Origin: Terrimicrobium sacchariphilum
GTDB taxonomy: Bacteria; Verrucomicrobiota; Verrucomicrobiia; Chthoniobacterales; Terrimicrobiaceae
Direction of reading: 5' to 3'
Assembly (NCBI RefSeq): GCF_001613545.1
Contig: NZ_BDCO01000002.1
Span: forward strand, 2,356,001 to 2,420,000
DNA: 64,000 nt
The translations under genes and the position numbers were made by a program. This document shows positions 36,531 through 44,202 of the stretch, in pieces. Every line of letters begins with the position of its first letter. Position 1 is the first letter of the stretch. Below the pieces are notes generated by a model, which was given only the letters and a program-made list of their open reading frames with translations, had not been told where the DNA came from and did no database searches.

Positions 36531-36641
36531 GAACGATCCATTCAACGGAACTCCGCCCGCTTTAGCCAAGAGATTTTCTGCGTCTTTTTATCATTTGCCG
36601 GGTTAAATCTCTGGTAAACTGTGATTTCGTGTCTCCCGGCG

Positions 36642-37241
36642 ATGAATTTGGACGCTTCCCCCAACGATGATTCGTCGGCGGCGGAGGATGTTCAGCTCAT
36701 GCTCCGTGTGCGGGACGGCGATATCGACGCCTTCGAAAGTCTGGTTGTCAAACACCAGCATAGCGTCATTGGCACGGTGGCGCGCATGATGGGAAATCCG
36801 TCGGACTCCGAGGATATCGCTCAGCAGGTCTTCATCAGAGTCTGGAAGTCGGCCGTACGCTACGAGCCGAGCGCGAAGTTCACCACATGGCTCATGACCA
36901 TCACCCGCAACCTCGTCTTCAACGAATCCCGCCGCCGGAGCCGGGCCAGGGTCGTACCTTTGCATGACGATGCCGACGATGGGCCGACGGTGCAGTATGC
37001 CGACCCCGAGGCAGGCTCTCCCGCCGACGATCTTTTGGACGCAGAACTGCGTGACGCCGTCGACACCGCCATCGCGGAACTCCCCGAAAAGCACCGCCTC
37101 GCAATTATCCTGCGGCGTTATGAAAACATGGCTTACGAGGAGATCGCCAAGGTTCTCAAGACCAGCGTGCCCGCCGTGAAAAGCATCCTTTTCCGCGCCC
37201 GGGCGGACCTGAAGGCGAAACTCCAGCGTTATCTGGAGTGA
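36642..37241 (+). CDS. ECF-type RNA polymerase sigma factor
   Basis: About 199 residues from ATG 36642; GTG 36621 is an alternative. Region 2 is clear (DAFESLVVKHQHSVIGTVAR, then SEDIAQQVFIRVWKS and TWLMTITRNLVFNESRR), as is region 4 (LPEKHRLAIILRRYENMAYE, then TSVPAVKSILFRARADLKA). No anti-sigma factor is adjacent; the downstream gene is a convergent sulfatase. The regulon is unknown. An acidic linker (HDDADDGPTVQYADPEAG) separates the regions. Confidence 0.9.
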   Translation: MNLDASPNDDSSAAEDVQLMLRVRDGDIDAFESLVVKHQHSVIGTVARMMGNPSDSEDIAQQVFIRVWKSAVRYEPSAKFTTWLMTITRNLVFNESRRRSRARVVPLHDDADDGPTVQYADPEAGSPADDLLDAELRDAVDTAIAELPEKHRLAIILRRYENMAYEEIAKVLKTSVPAVKSILFRARADLKAKLQRYLE

Positions 37242-38531
37242 TCAGCCCAGACGGCCGATCTGCTGAGCGGCGCGGAATCGCTCCAACGATTGCCTCATTT
37301 CCTCGAGCTGGGTGGCATGCCCGGCGGAATGGCGTAGATTCAGCGCCTCTTCTGGATCACTGGCGAGATCGAACAGCGCTTCCTCGCCCCCGGGAAACGC
37401 CATGTATTTCCATCTCCCATCGCACACCATGAACTTGTCTGCCTGATACTGGCTGAACGTGACCGTGGGGGGATTGGCGACCAGGTCGCGACCGTCTACG
37501 CCCTCGGGGTGTGGTAGTCCCGCCAGCCCGCAGAGGGTGGGGAAGAGATCGACGAGGTTGGCAGGGGCGGAATTCACCCCGGGTTCCAGCCCGGGAGCGC
37601 GGACGAAAAGGGGAATGCGGGCGCTTCCGTCGTAGAATTTCCGCTTTTCCCAAAGCCCATGCTGGCCGAGCATGTCGCCGTGATCGGAGGCGAAAACCAC
37701 GATCCACTCGTCAAGATCTTGTCCAGCCTCCTCTAGGGTGCGGATAACACGGCCCAGTCGCTGATCGGTTTTTTCAACCATCGCGTAGTATGCTGCCGTG
37801 GCACGCCGGAGGTCTTCTGGGCCGATGCCCTCGTCCTCCCCGATACGCCCCACATTCAGGGCACTCAGATCAGGTCGCGGTTGATCGGTGAAGACCGGCA
37901 CTCGGTTATGGTAGTAGTGGTAAAGATCGTCCTCGGCCAGGAGCGGGAAGTGCGGCTGCTGCAGGCTGACCATCATCAGCAGCGGTGTCTCCGGAGACAG
38001 GTCATACATCCCGCCAAAGTGGATGCGAATGAAATCGCAGGCTCCCTGCACGGTATAGTCGTCGTGGATGCCCAGTGGCGAAACGCCCGGTCCCGCCTTG
38101 CGCAGATCGTCGGCTCCCTGCCACTTGCGTCGCCCGATCTGGTTGCGCTCGCCGTAGGCATCCGGCCAGCGCACCGCGGTTTCGGACCCGATGCGGTGCA
38201 TCCATCCCTGCATCTGGTCCGGTCCCCGGTGATGCAGCTTGCCGCAGGCCACCGTGTAATATCCCCGCTCGGCAAACCATCGCGCAAAAGTCGGCGATCC
38301 CGGCGGGATATCGGCGAGAAATTGGGTGCAGCCCGCGCGTTGCGGATAACGTCCAGTCGCCATGCACTGGCGGGCTGGTACGCAGACCGGCGAGGGGGTG
38401 TAGGCCCGATCAAATCGCATGGCATTTGCTGCCAGTTGATCAAGATACGGCGTACGGGCGACAGGGTTCCCCGCGAAGCCAGCGACGTCGTGGCGGAACT
38501 CGTCCGCCATCAGGAACAGGATGTTCTTCAC
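37242..38531 (-). CDS. Sulfatase-family hydrolase, type I signature
   Basis: 429 residues starting with GTG 38531, which overlaps the cyclase stop (TAGTG). The sulfatase signature C-X-P-X-R is present at C50 (PVCVPARQCMATG), the Cys that must become formylglycine for activity. N-terminal metal binding is LFLMADEFRHD, and a second metal site is VFASDHGDMLGQHGLWEKR. There is no signal peptide, so a cytoplasmic location is likely, which is unusual among polysaccharide sulfatases but common for sulfatase-like enzymes of small substrates. It could also be a phosphonate or phosphodiester hydrolase of the same superfamily. No maturation enzyme lies next to it. Confidence 0.87.
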   Translation of the reverse strand: MKNILFLMADEFRHDVAGFAGNPVARTPYLDQLAANAMRFDRAYTPSPVCVPARQCMATGRYPQRAGCTQFLADIPPGSPTFARWFAERGYYTVACGKLHHRGPDQMQGWMHRIGSETAVRWPDAYGERNQIGRRKWQGADDLRKAGPGVSPLGIHDDYTVQGACDFIRIHFGGMYDLSPETPLLMMVSLQQPHFPLLAEDDLYHYYHNRVPVFTDQPRPDLSALNVGRIGEDEGIGPEDLRRATAAYYAMVEKTDQRLGRVIRTLEEAGQDLDEWIVVFASDHGDMLGQHGLWEKRKFYDGSARIPLFVRAPGLEPGVNSAPANLVDLFPTLCGLAGLPHPEGVDGRDLVANPPTVTFSQYQADKFMVCDGRWKYMAFPGGEEALFDLASDPEEALNLRHSAGHATQLEEMRQSLERFRAAQQIGRLG

Positions 38532-39457
38532 TAACCCTCCGCAGCCATGCCGAAAAGGCCGACATGCTGATTCTTGCCCTTGAGCTGGTGCTCTCCCAAG
38601 TCCTTCGCATCGGCGGGCCGTGCGGGCAGGGTGGAGATCAGGTCATGGGAGGCGACGAGCCGGTAGCCGCCCAGTTGCTTCATCACGCTCTCGATGCGGA
38701 AGACCGTATTGACCGTATCCCCGATGATGGTCGCGTCGCGCTGGGCCACGAGCCCGATGTTGCCACAGGTGACCGGGCCATGATGCAGGGCCACCGCGAT
38801 GCGGAAGGGCTTGCGCTCCACGCCGGGCCAGAAGCGCTTCTGGGCTGCCTCCAGCAGGGCGAGGCCGCTCTTCATCGCGCTTTCCGCCTCGTTCTTGGCA
38901 TTTTGTTCCCGCGTCCAGTAGGCGAGCACGGCATCGCCGATGAATTTATCGATCGTCCCGCCGCTGGCGTGAATGACCTCACCGGCATCGCGGAACCACT
39001 CGCCCAGCATGCGTGCGAGATGCTCCTCGGCCAGTACCTCCGACATGGTCGAGAATCCCCGGATGTCGCAAACCATCACCGCCACCACAGCGCTCTGGTC
39101 CTCGCTGGCGTCGGTTCCCGCCGCCATCGTCACTTCGTTGGCCATGTCGGCGGGAGCGTCTTCGCTCTGCTCGAAAATGATCTCGTTGTTCGTGATGCGA
39201 ATCACTGCCCCATGATTCAGCAGGGTCGGCGTGATGACGCGGCGACCGTTGACGAAGGTGCCATTGCGGCTACCCAGGTCCATGATCTGGTATTGGAAGG
39301 CATTGTGACAGCGAATGATCGCGTGCTGACGCGATACATGCTGGCTGAAGTGCAGACTCACCGTGTTGTCCCGGCTGCGGCCGATCGTCGCTGTATTGCC
39401 TACGTCGACCGTGAAGGACTCGCCTTCCGCCGGGCGGATTTTCAACCTTGCTCGCAT
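38531..39457 (-). CDS. FHA domain-containing class III adenylate/guanylate cyclase
   Basis: 308 residues. The N-terminal FHA domain (about 20-97) has the phosphothreonine-binding pattern IGRSRDN, VSRQH and LGSRNGTFVNG. The C-terminal cyclase homology domain (about 123-300) carries both metal aspartates, D131 in VCDIRGFS and D175 in KFIGDAVLAYW, so it should be active. The FHA fusion suggests activity gated by a Ser/Thr-phosphorylated partner. It overlaps the sulfatase gene by one base. The product, cAMP or cGMP, is not certain from sequence alone. Confidence 0.9.
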   Translation of the reverse strand: MRARLKIRPAEGESFTVDVGNTATIGRSRDNTVSLHFSQHVSRQHAIIRCHNAFQYQIMDLGSRNGTFVNGRRVITPTLLNHGAVIRITNNEIIFEQSEDAPADMANEVTMAAGTDASEDQSAVVAVMVCDIRGFSTMSEVLAEEHLARMLGEWFRDAGEVIHASGGTIDKFIGDAVLAYWTREQNAKNEAESAMKSGLALLEAAQKRFWPGVERKPFRIAVALHHGPVTCGNIGLVAQRDATIIGDTVNTVFRIESVMKQLGGYRLVASHDLISTLPARPADAKDLGEHQLKGKNQHVGLFGMAAEG

Positions 39458-39488
39458 GGGGCTATAATACTCGGTTCCCGCCGGAGCG

Positions 39489-40085
39489 CTACTCCCGGCG
39501 ACCGTTCAGGATTCGCTCCGCGTATTTGGCCAGGATGTCAAATTCCAGGTTTACAGCGTCTCCCACCTGGAGGTCGCTCAGGTTCGTGTGCGACCGGGTG
39601 TGCGGGATGATCCAGACGGCAAAGGTGGTGTCGTTTACCTCGGCGACGGTGAGACTTACGCCATTCACCCCGATGGACCCCTTGTAGGCTATATACTGGG
39701 AAAACCCTTCCGGGATCGTGACTTCAATCCGCAGATCGCCACGACGCTCGAGGAGGTCTTTGACTTCGCCGATACCATCGACGTGGCCCTGGACAAAGTG
39801 TCCTCCCAGTCGGCCGTCCGCTGCCATCGCGCGCTCCAGATTCACGGGGGACTCCGGCCGGAGTTTGCCGAGATTGGTTCGGTGGAGTGTCTCCTCGAGG
39901 AGATCGAAGGAGAGCTGGTCTTTACGATGGGCGGTGACTGTCAGGCAGCAGCCATTGACGGCGACGCTGTCCCCAGTGCGAACCGCCTTGGGAATCATGT
40001 TTGCGGCTATGGTCAACTGCACGGCATCCGTGGTGCGCCGCAGCCACTGACACTCGCCAACTTCTTCTACCAGACCAGTAAACAT
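39489..40085 (-). CDS. ribE: Riboflavin synthase alpha chain
   Basis: 198 residues from ATG 40085 (MFTGLVEEVGECQWL); an upstream start would add 26 unrelated residues. The internal duplication is clear: MFTGLVEEVG opens the first lumazine-binding repeat and HFVQGHVDGIGEV the second. Both repeats contain the GVNGxSLTV-type motif (VAVNGCCLTVTA and IGVNGVSLTVAE). It dismutates two 6,7-dimethyl-8-ribityllumazine molecules into riboflavin. No other rib gene is adjacent, and no FMN riboswitch pattern is seen upstream. Confidence 0.95.
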   Translation of the reverse strand: MFTGLVEEVGECQWLRRTTDAVQLTIAANMIPKAVRTGDSVAVNGCCLTVTAHRKDQLSFDLLEETLHRTNLGKLRPESPVNLERAMAADGRLGGHFVQGHVDGIGEVKDLLERRGDLRIEVTIPEGFSQYIAYKGSIGVNGVSLTVAEVNDTTFAVWIIPHTRSHTNLSDLQVGDAVNLEFDILAKYAERILNGRRE

Positions 40086-40185
40086 TGCAGCCGGGGAGAA
40101 TCTCAGAGTCTGGGCCTCCGTAAACGCAAAATCGCTCCGCAATTTCATCGACTTTGTATTCATCGGGTCTCATCAAGTGCCGGTG

Positions 40186-40866
40186 ATGATGTCGCGGCTG
40201 ATTTTGGCGGGTATTTCGCTGGCACTCTGCTCCTGCGCCTCCGTTGGGGTGCGATCTGCGCAGCAGGTTTCCGAGACTTTGCCTCGCAAGGTTCCTTCGG
40301 CCATTTTCGTGAAACCGTTTGCATACTATGATCCGAATCTGGCCGTGGATCGCAGCGGGACAAAGCTGACGGACTTCCAGTACGATTTTCAGGAGAAATT
40401 CACCCGTTTCCTCACCAGTCGCCTCTCGGATGGTATCGCTCCAGCCTCTGCCATGGCGGCTACCGCTCCGCCCCGGAGGGGCAACTACTGGCTGATCACT
40501 GGCCAGTTTGACCGCGTGAGCCAGGGCAGTCGATTTCTGCGCTCTTTCGCCGGCTTTGGTCTTGGAGGGACAAAGCTCGATACGACCGTGGTGATCGCGG
40601 ACATGTCCGGTCCGACACCCCGTCCATTCCTTGTGATTCGGACCTCGGGAGGGTCGAATGCCGTACCTCTCCTGCTGGGGTTACCTCGCTCTGGCCTGAC
40701 ATTTGACGCCCAGCGCACCGCTCGCGAGGTTACGGCGGCAATTTCCGAGTTTCTCTACCAGCAAGGGGCGGTTCCCTACGAATATGCCGTCGCGCCCCGG
40801 AGGCTCTCGGAGACAGCCCCGGCAAGGTATGATCCTCGTGCCTGGGTGCATCCGTCCGCGCCATAG
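40186..40866 (+). CDS. Putative lipoprotein, DUF4410-like
   Basis: About 226 residues from ATG 40186. The signal peptide MMSRLILAGISLALCSCAS ends in a plausible lipobox (LCSC), so a lipid-anchored periplasmic or outer-membrane protein. The mature part has FVKPFAYYDPNLAVDRS, GNYWLITGQFDRVSQGSRFL and a Gly-rich segment (FAGFGLGGTKLDT), the pattern of DUF4410 proteins, where a basal strand assembly and a glycine-rich turn recur. Function unknown. It is transcribed divergently from ribE. Confidence 0.72.
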   Translation: MMSRLILAGISLALCSCASVGVRSAQQVSETLPRKVPSAIFVKPFAYYDPNLAVDRSGTKLTDFQYDFQEKFTRFLTSRLSDGIAPASAMAATAPPRRGNYWLITGQFDRVSQGSRFLRSFAGFGLGGTKLDTTVVIADMSGPTPRPFLVIRTSGGSNAVPLLLGLPRSGLTFDAQRTAREVTAAISEFLYQQGAVPYEYAVAPRRLSETAPARYDPRAWVHPSAP

Positions 40867-40907
40867 TCTTGCATAGGGCGGTGTGCTGTGCTCGTACTTG
40901 AGCTGCC

Positions 40908-41531
40908 ATGATTCTCTCGAAGAATTCTCATGTGCTGTTCTATGGAGACAGCATCACCGATTGTGGCCGCAATCGGGACGACATCAACTCTCTCGGCGGC
41001 GGCTACGCCTTTCTCATCGCCGGTCGACTCCAGTCGGCCTACCCGGGATGGAATCTCAAGTTCACCAACAAGGGCATCGGCGGTAACCGCGTCTTTGATC
41101 TCGAGGAACGCCTGGAAAAAGACGTTCTCGCCCTCAAGCCCGACGTCGTTTCCATCCTCATTGGGATCAACGACACCTGGCGCCGCTACGACAGCAATGT
41201 GGTCTCGCAGATCGACGAATTCCAGGCCTCCTACGACCGGATTCTCACCCGCATCACCACGGAGCTTACTTCCCGCGTCATCCTGCTCGAGCCCTTCCTC
41301 CTGCCCGTGCCGGAGGATCGCAAAAAGTGGCGTGAGGATCTCGATCCCCGCATCACCGCCGTTCGCGAACTTGCCTGGAAGTACAAGGTGCCCTATGTCG
41401 CCCTCGATGGCATCTTTGCCACCGCCGCCACCATGGCTCCTGCCGATTATTGGCTGCCGGATGGCGTGCATCCCAGCCTTGCAGGCCATGGCCTGATCTC
41501 CTCAGCCTGGATTCGCGCGATCAAGAACTGA
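40908..41531 (+). CDS. SGNH/GDSL-family hydrolase
   Basis: 207 residues, without a signal peptide. The four SGNH blocks are visible: block I FYGDSITDCG with the nucleophile Ser, block II NKGIGGNRV, block III ILIGINDTW, and block V DGVHPSLAGH with the catalytic Asp and His. This superfamily covers esterases, lipases and carbohydrate deacetylases. The SITD-type block I and the SLGGGYAFLIAGRL stretch resemble sugar-ester or rhamnogalacturonan-acetylesterase-like members, but the substrate is open. It ends one base before the convergent CvpA-like gene. Confidence 0.9.
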   Translation: MILSKNSHVLFYGDSITDCGRNRDDINSLGGGYAFLIAGRLQSAYPGWNLKFTNKGIGGNRVFDLEERLEKDVLALKPDVVSILIGINDTWRRYDSNVVSQIDEFQASYDRILTRITTELTSRVILLEPFLLPVPEDRKKWREDLDPRITAVRELAWKYKVPYVALDGIFATAATMAPADYWLPDGVHPSLAGHGLISSAWIRAIKN

Positions 41532-42074
41532 TCACTTCCAGCTGACCGTTCCGACCTGGGGGTCCCATTCCGCAACCGGAGTGCGGACCCCGAATGGTTT
41601 TTGCACCGCGTGTAGCAAGGCGGCCGGTGCCTGGTCGATTCTCAACGGCAGGCGATTCGCCTCATACGGACGGTTGGCGACTGTCGTCCACAGCAACCCG
41701 ACCAAGGTAAGTGCGATGCCGGCCACGACGACTCCTCCTCCCAGCCCAAAGGCAAGCCCGAGGATGCTGTCGATCACGTTGGATTCAGTATCCTTCTGGT
41801 TACGTTTCCGGATATTGACCGCAAGGCACGCCAGAAGGGCTCCCACCGCAAAAAGGATGACGAATACGGCGGATGTCACCAGCCCCGGGGATGCGGGAAT
41901 GATCGGAGTCAGGCGGGTTGCCACTGGCGACCAGAGACGCTCGGCAAAGATCGTGGCGAGGGCGATGCCCACTACGTACTGAATCACGACATAGGCTCCA
42001 TGACGCCAACCGAGGAAGGCGCCGACTAGAATCGGAAGGAGACTGACGAGAAAGATGATGAATTCAGTAGCCAT
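41532..42074 (-). CDS. CvpA-family membrane protein
   Basis: 180 residues, four predicted helices. The first is MATEFIIFLVSLLPILVGAF; the GWRHGAYVVIQYVVGIALAT and VIDSILGLAFGLGGGVVVAG stretches match the CvpA/colicin V production family pattern. The family's molecular role is poorly defined (linked in enterobacteria to colicin V export and envelope stress). It lies 6 bases downstream of the PulE-like ATPase gene on the same strand. Confidence 0.82.
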   Translation of the reverse strand: MATEFIIFLVSLLPILVGAFLGWRHGAYVVIQYVVGIALATIFAERLWSPVATRLTPIIPASPGLVTSAVFVILFAVGALLACLAVNIRKRNQKDTESNVIDSILGLAFGLGGGVVVAGIALTLVGLLWTTVANRPYEANRLPLRIDQAPAALLHAVQKPFGVRTPVAEWDPQVGTVSWK

Positions 42075-42080
42075 GATGTT

Positions 42081-44003
42081 CTAGACAGCCTGGAGGACTT
42101 CTTCCACGGTGGTGATGCCCATAAGGACCTTGAGCGCGCCATCCTGTCGGTAGCTGCGGAAGCCCCGCTCCTCGGCCATCGAAAGGAACGTTGCTTCATC
42201 GACGTCGTCTCCGACGGCTTTACGTAAATCGTCGTCGAGCACGAGGAGTTCGAAAAGGCCGGTCCGTCCTTTGAAGCCCGTGCCGTTGCACTCGGGACAG
42301 CCTTGTGATCGGTAGATGGCCGTTCCAGGGTCAAAGCTGAACCCGATGGAGGCAAGTTCCTCGCCCTCGCACGCGATTTCCTCCCGGCATGCCGGACAGA
42401 GGACTCGTACGAGGCGCTGCCCGACGATCATGAGGAGCGCCGTGCCGAGTTTGTAGCGCTCCAATCCCATGTCTTTGAGGCGGGCCAGCGTGCCCGGCGC
42501 ATCCTTGGTATGCAGCGTGCTGAGAACGAGATGGCCTGTCAGTGCGGCACTCACCGCGACCTGCGCCGCCTCGGCGTCACGCATTTCACCGACCAGGATG
42601 ACGTCGGGGTCCTGTCGCAGGATCGAGCGCAACCCGCTTTCATACGTCACTCCGGCTTTGATATTCACCGCGATCTGCGTCGCTCCGACGAGTTCGTACT
42701 CGGCCGGGTCCTCGATGGTCATGATGTTGATGCGCGCAGCGTCAAGCTGGCGCAGCGCGGCGTAGAGAGTGGATGTCTTGCCTGATCCTGTGGGTCCGGT
42801 GGCCAGGATCATTCCGTTTCGAGAGTGAATTACCTGCTGGAAGGTCTCGAGCATTTCGGGCGACATGCCGAGCGCCGTCAGATCAAAAATCCCCCGGCTG
42901 TGATCAAGCACCCGGATGACGATTTTTTCACCATGAATGGAGTTGGCGGTGGCGACGCGGAAATCCACCCCGGCTCCGCCCAGGCGTGCGCGGAACCGCC
43001 CGTCCTGCGCTTTGCGCTTCTCCGAGATATCGATCTGCGCCAGAGATTTGATGGCGGTGACGATGCGCCGTCCATCCTCGGTGGCGAAGGCGAATCTCTC
43101 ATGCATGATACCGTCGAGGCGGAACCTCACCCTGTATTCCTCGCTGCCCGGCTCAATGTGGATATCGCTGGCACGTTGATCGAGCGCCGTCTCGAGGATG
43201 TCGCTGGCCAGGTCGAGTCCGGAGGAAAGGTCGCCCTTCTTTTTGAGCTTCAACGCCTTTTGGTCCTCATCAAGGAACTCGATCGTTCGTGAAACCCGGT
43301 GCTTCGGAGCGGTATCGAGGGGTTTGTTCTGCTGTCGGAGTTTTGCGATAAACGTCGACCATGGGGACCAACGGGTGCCTCGCTTGGGCAGGAAGGGCAG
43401 CATCGCGATATATAATCCGTAGAGGATCGAGCCGAGGATCGGCAGCACGATCGCGACATTCGTCCACATCCCCGGGTCCACTCTCCGATGTTCCAGCGAA
43501 CGCCGCACCCACTGGAGACTGTAGATCCAGATAGCAGTGAGTAGAAACAGGGCTGCGATTGCGACATCGGCTTTCCACTGGGGATGCGGTGCGGCAATCG
43601 CTGTAGTCGTCGAAACGACCGGTGTTGGCGTGGGAGTCGGAGCGACCTTCAGTCGATCCTGGATTTGTTGCACTTCGGGCACCATCCCAGGAACGACTTC
43701 ATCCGGAGTTGCGCTTGGGGCCACCGTAGCGGTCGGGGTGGGAGAAGCTGACTTGTTGACGGGAGTGGGTACGGCCTTGGCAGGTCCGGGCGCTTTGCCA
43801 TTGATCGATTTGATTGCTTGCCGGGGAAACTCTGCCACTCCCTTGGGCATGTGGACGATGACGTGGGTCTCTGTGAGAACCGTACGCACATCGTGCATTT
43901 TCGTTCCGTCCTGGAATACCACCTCGTCAGCAAAGAGGGCTGCATGTCCCAGAATCAGGGCTGCCAGAATGAGTGCGCCGGTGAGCCGACGTGAAATTGC
44001 CAC
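42081..44003 (-). CDS. PulE/GspE-type secretion or pilus ATPase with N-terminal signal and membrane segments
   Basis: 640 residues. The C-terminal 380 are a full T2SSE ATPase: [10 protein letters not shown] (Walker A, from residue 403), ILVGEMRDAEAAQVAVSAAL, LSTLHTKDA, and a CPAC...CPEC zinc motif. The first 230 residues are unusual: a signal-peptide-like start (ALILAALILGHAALFADE), a short SHD1/beta-like segment (VVFQDGTKMHDV), a Pro/Thr/Val-rich linker (about 75-135), and two hydrophobic stretches at about 147-165 and 180-203. Normal GspE/PilB proteins are soluble with an N1E domain. No pilin or secretin genes are adjacent, so the assembly it powers is unknown. Confidence 0.88.
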   Translation of the reverse strand: MAISRRLTGALILAALILGHAALFADEVVFQDGTKMHDVRTVLTETHVIVHMPKGVAEFPRQAIKSINGKAPGPAKAVPTPVNKSASPTPTATVAPSATPDEVVPGMVPEVQQIQDRLKVAPTPTPTPVVSTTTAIAAPHPQWKADVAIAALFLLTAIWIYSLQWVRRSLEHRRVDPGMWTNVAIVLPILGSILYGLYIAMLPFLPKRGTRWSPWSTFIAKLRQQNKPLDTAPKHRVSRTIEFLDEDQKALKLKKKGDLSSGLDLASDILETALDQRASDIHIEPGSEEYRVRFRLDGIMHERFAFATEDGRRIVTAIKSLAQIDISEKRKAQDGRFRARLGGAGVDFRVATANSIHGEKIVIRVLDHSRGIFDLTALGMSPEMLETFQQVIHSRNGMILATGPTGSGKTSTLYAALRQLDAARINIMTIEDPAEYELVGATQIAVNIKAGVTYESGLRSILRQDPDVILVGEMRDAEAAQVAVSAALTGHLVLSTLHTKDAPGTLARLKDMGLERYKLGTALLMIVGQRLVRVLCPACREEIACEGEELASIGFSFDPGTAIYRSQGCPECNGTGFKGRTGLFELLVLDDDLRKAVGDDVDEATFLSMAEERGFRSYRQDGALKVLMGITTVEEVLQAV

Positions 44004-44202
44004 GTTGGGGCGTATAGACTTGGGAAGGTTGTCGAGTCAAGTCGCAGCGCTCGCTCCCTGGCGGGATGATTGCGCCGCAGTCGAGGGCGGGTTGTATCAG
44101 CCTGACGCTGTGGCGATTATGGCAGACGCTCAACCGCCCGCCTTTTCCCCGCGGACGGGCGGGTGGTCCGAGAAAGAAAATAATCTCCGGAGCTTGGGAA
44201 TT

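Noticed and set aside
40086-40180. Possible FMN riboswitch upstream of ribE
   Set aside because: None of the conserved FMN-aptamer segments is present in the leader.
44134-44162. CCGCCCG / CGGGCGG hairpin after the hybrid kinase gene
   Set aside because: Seven base pairs with a 15-base loop and no T-run on either strand; too weak to call a terminator. The rest of the 199-base gap (44004-44202) shows nothing else.
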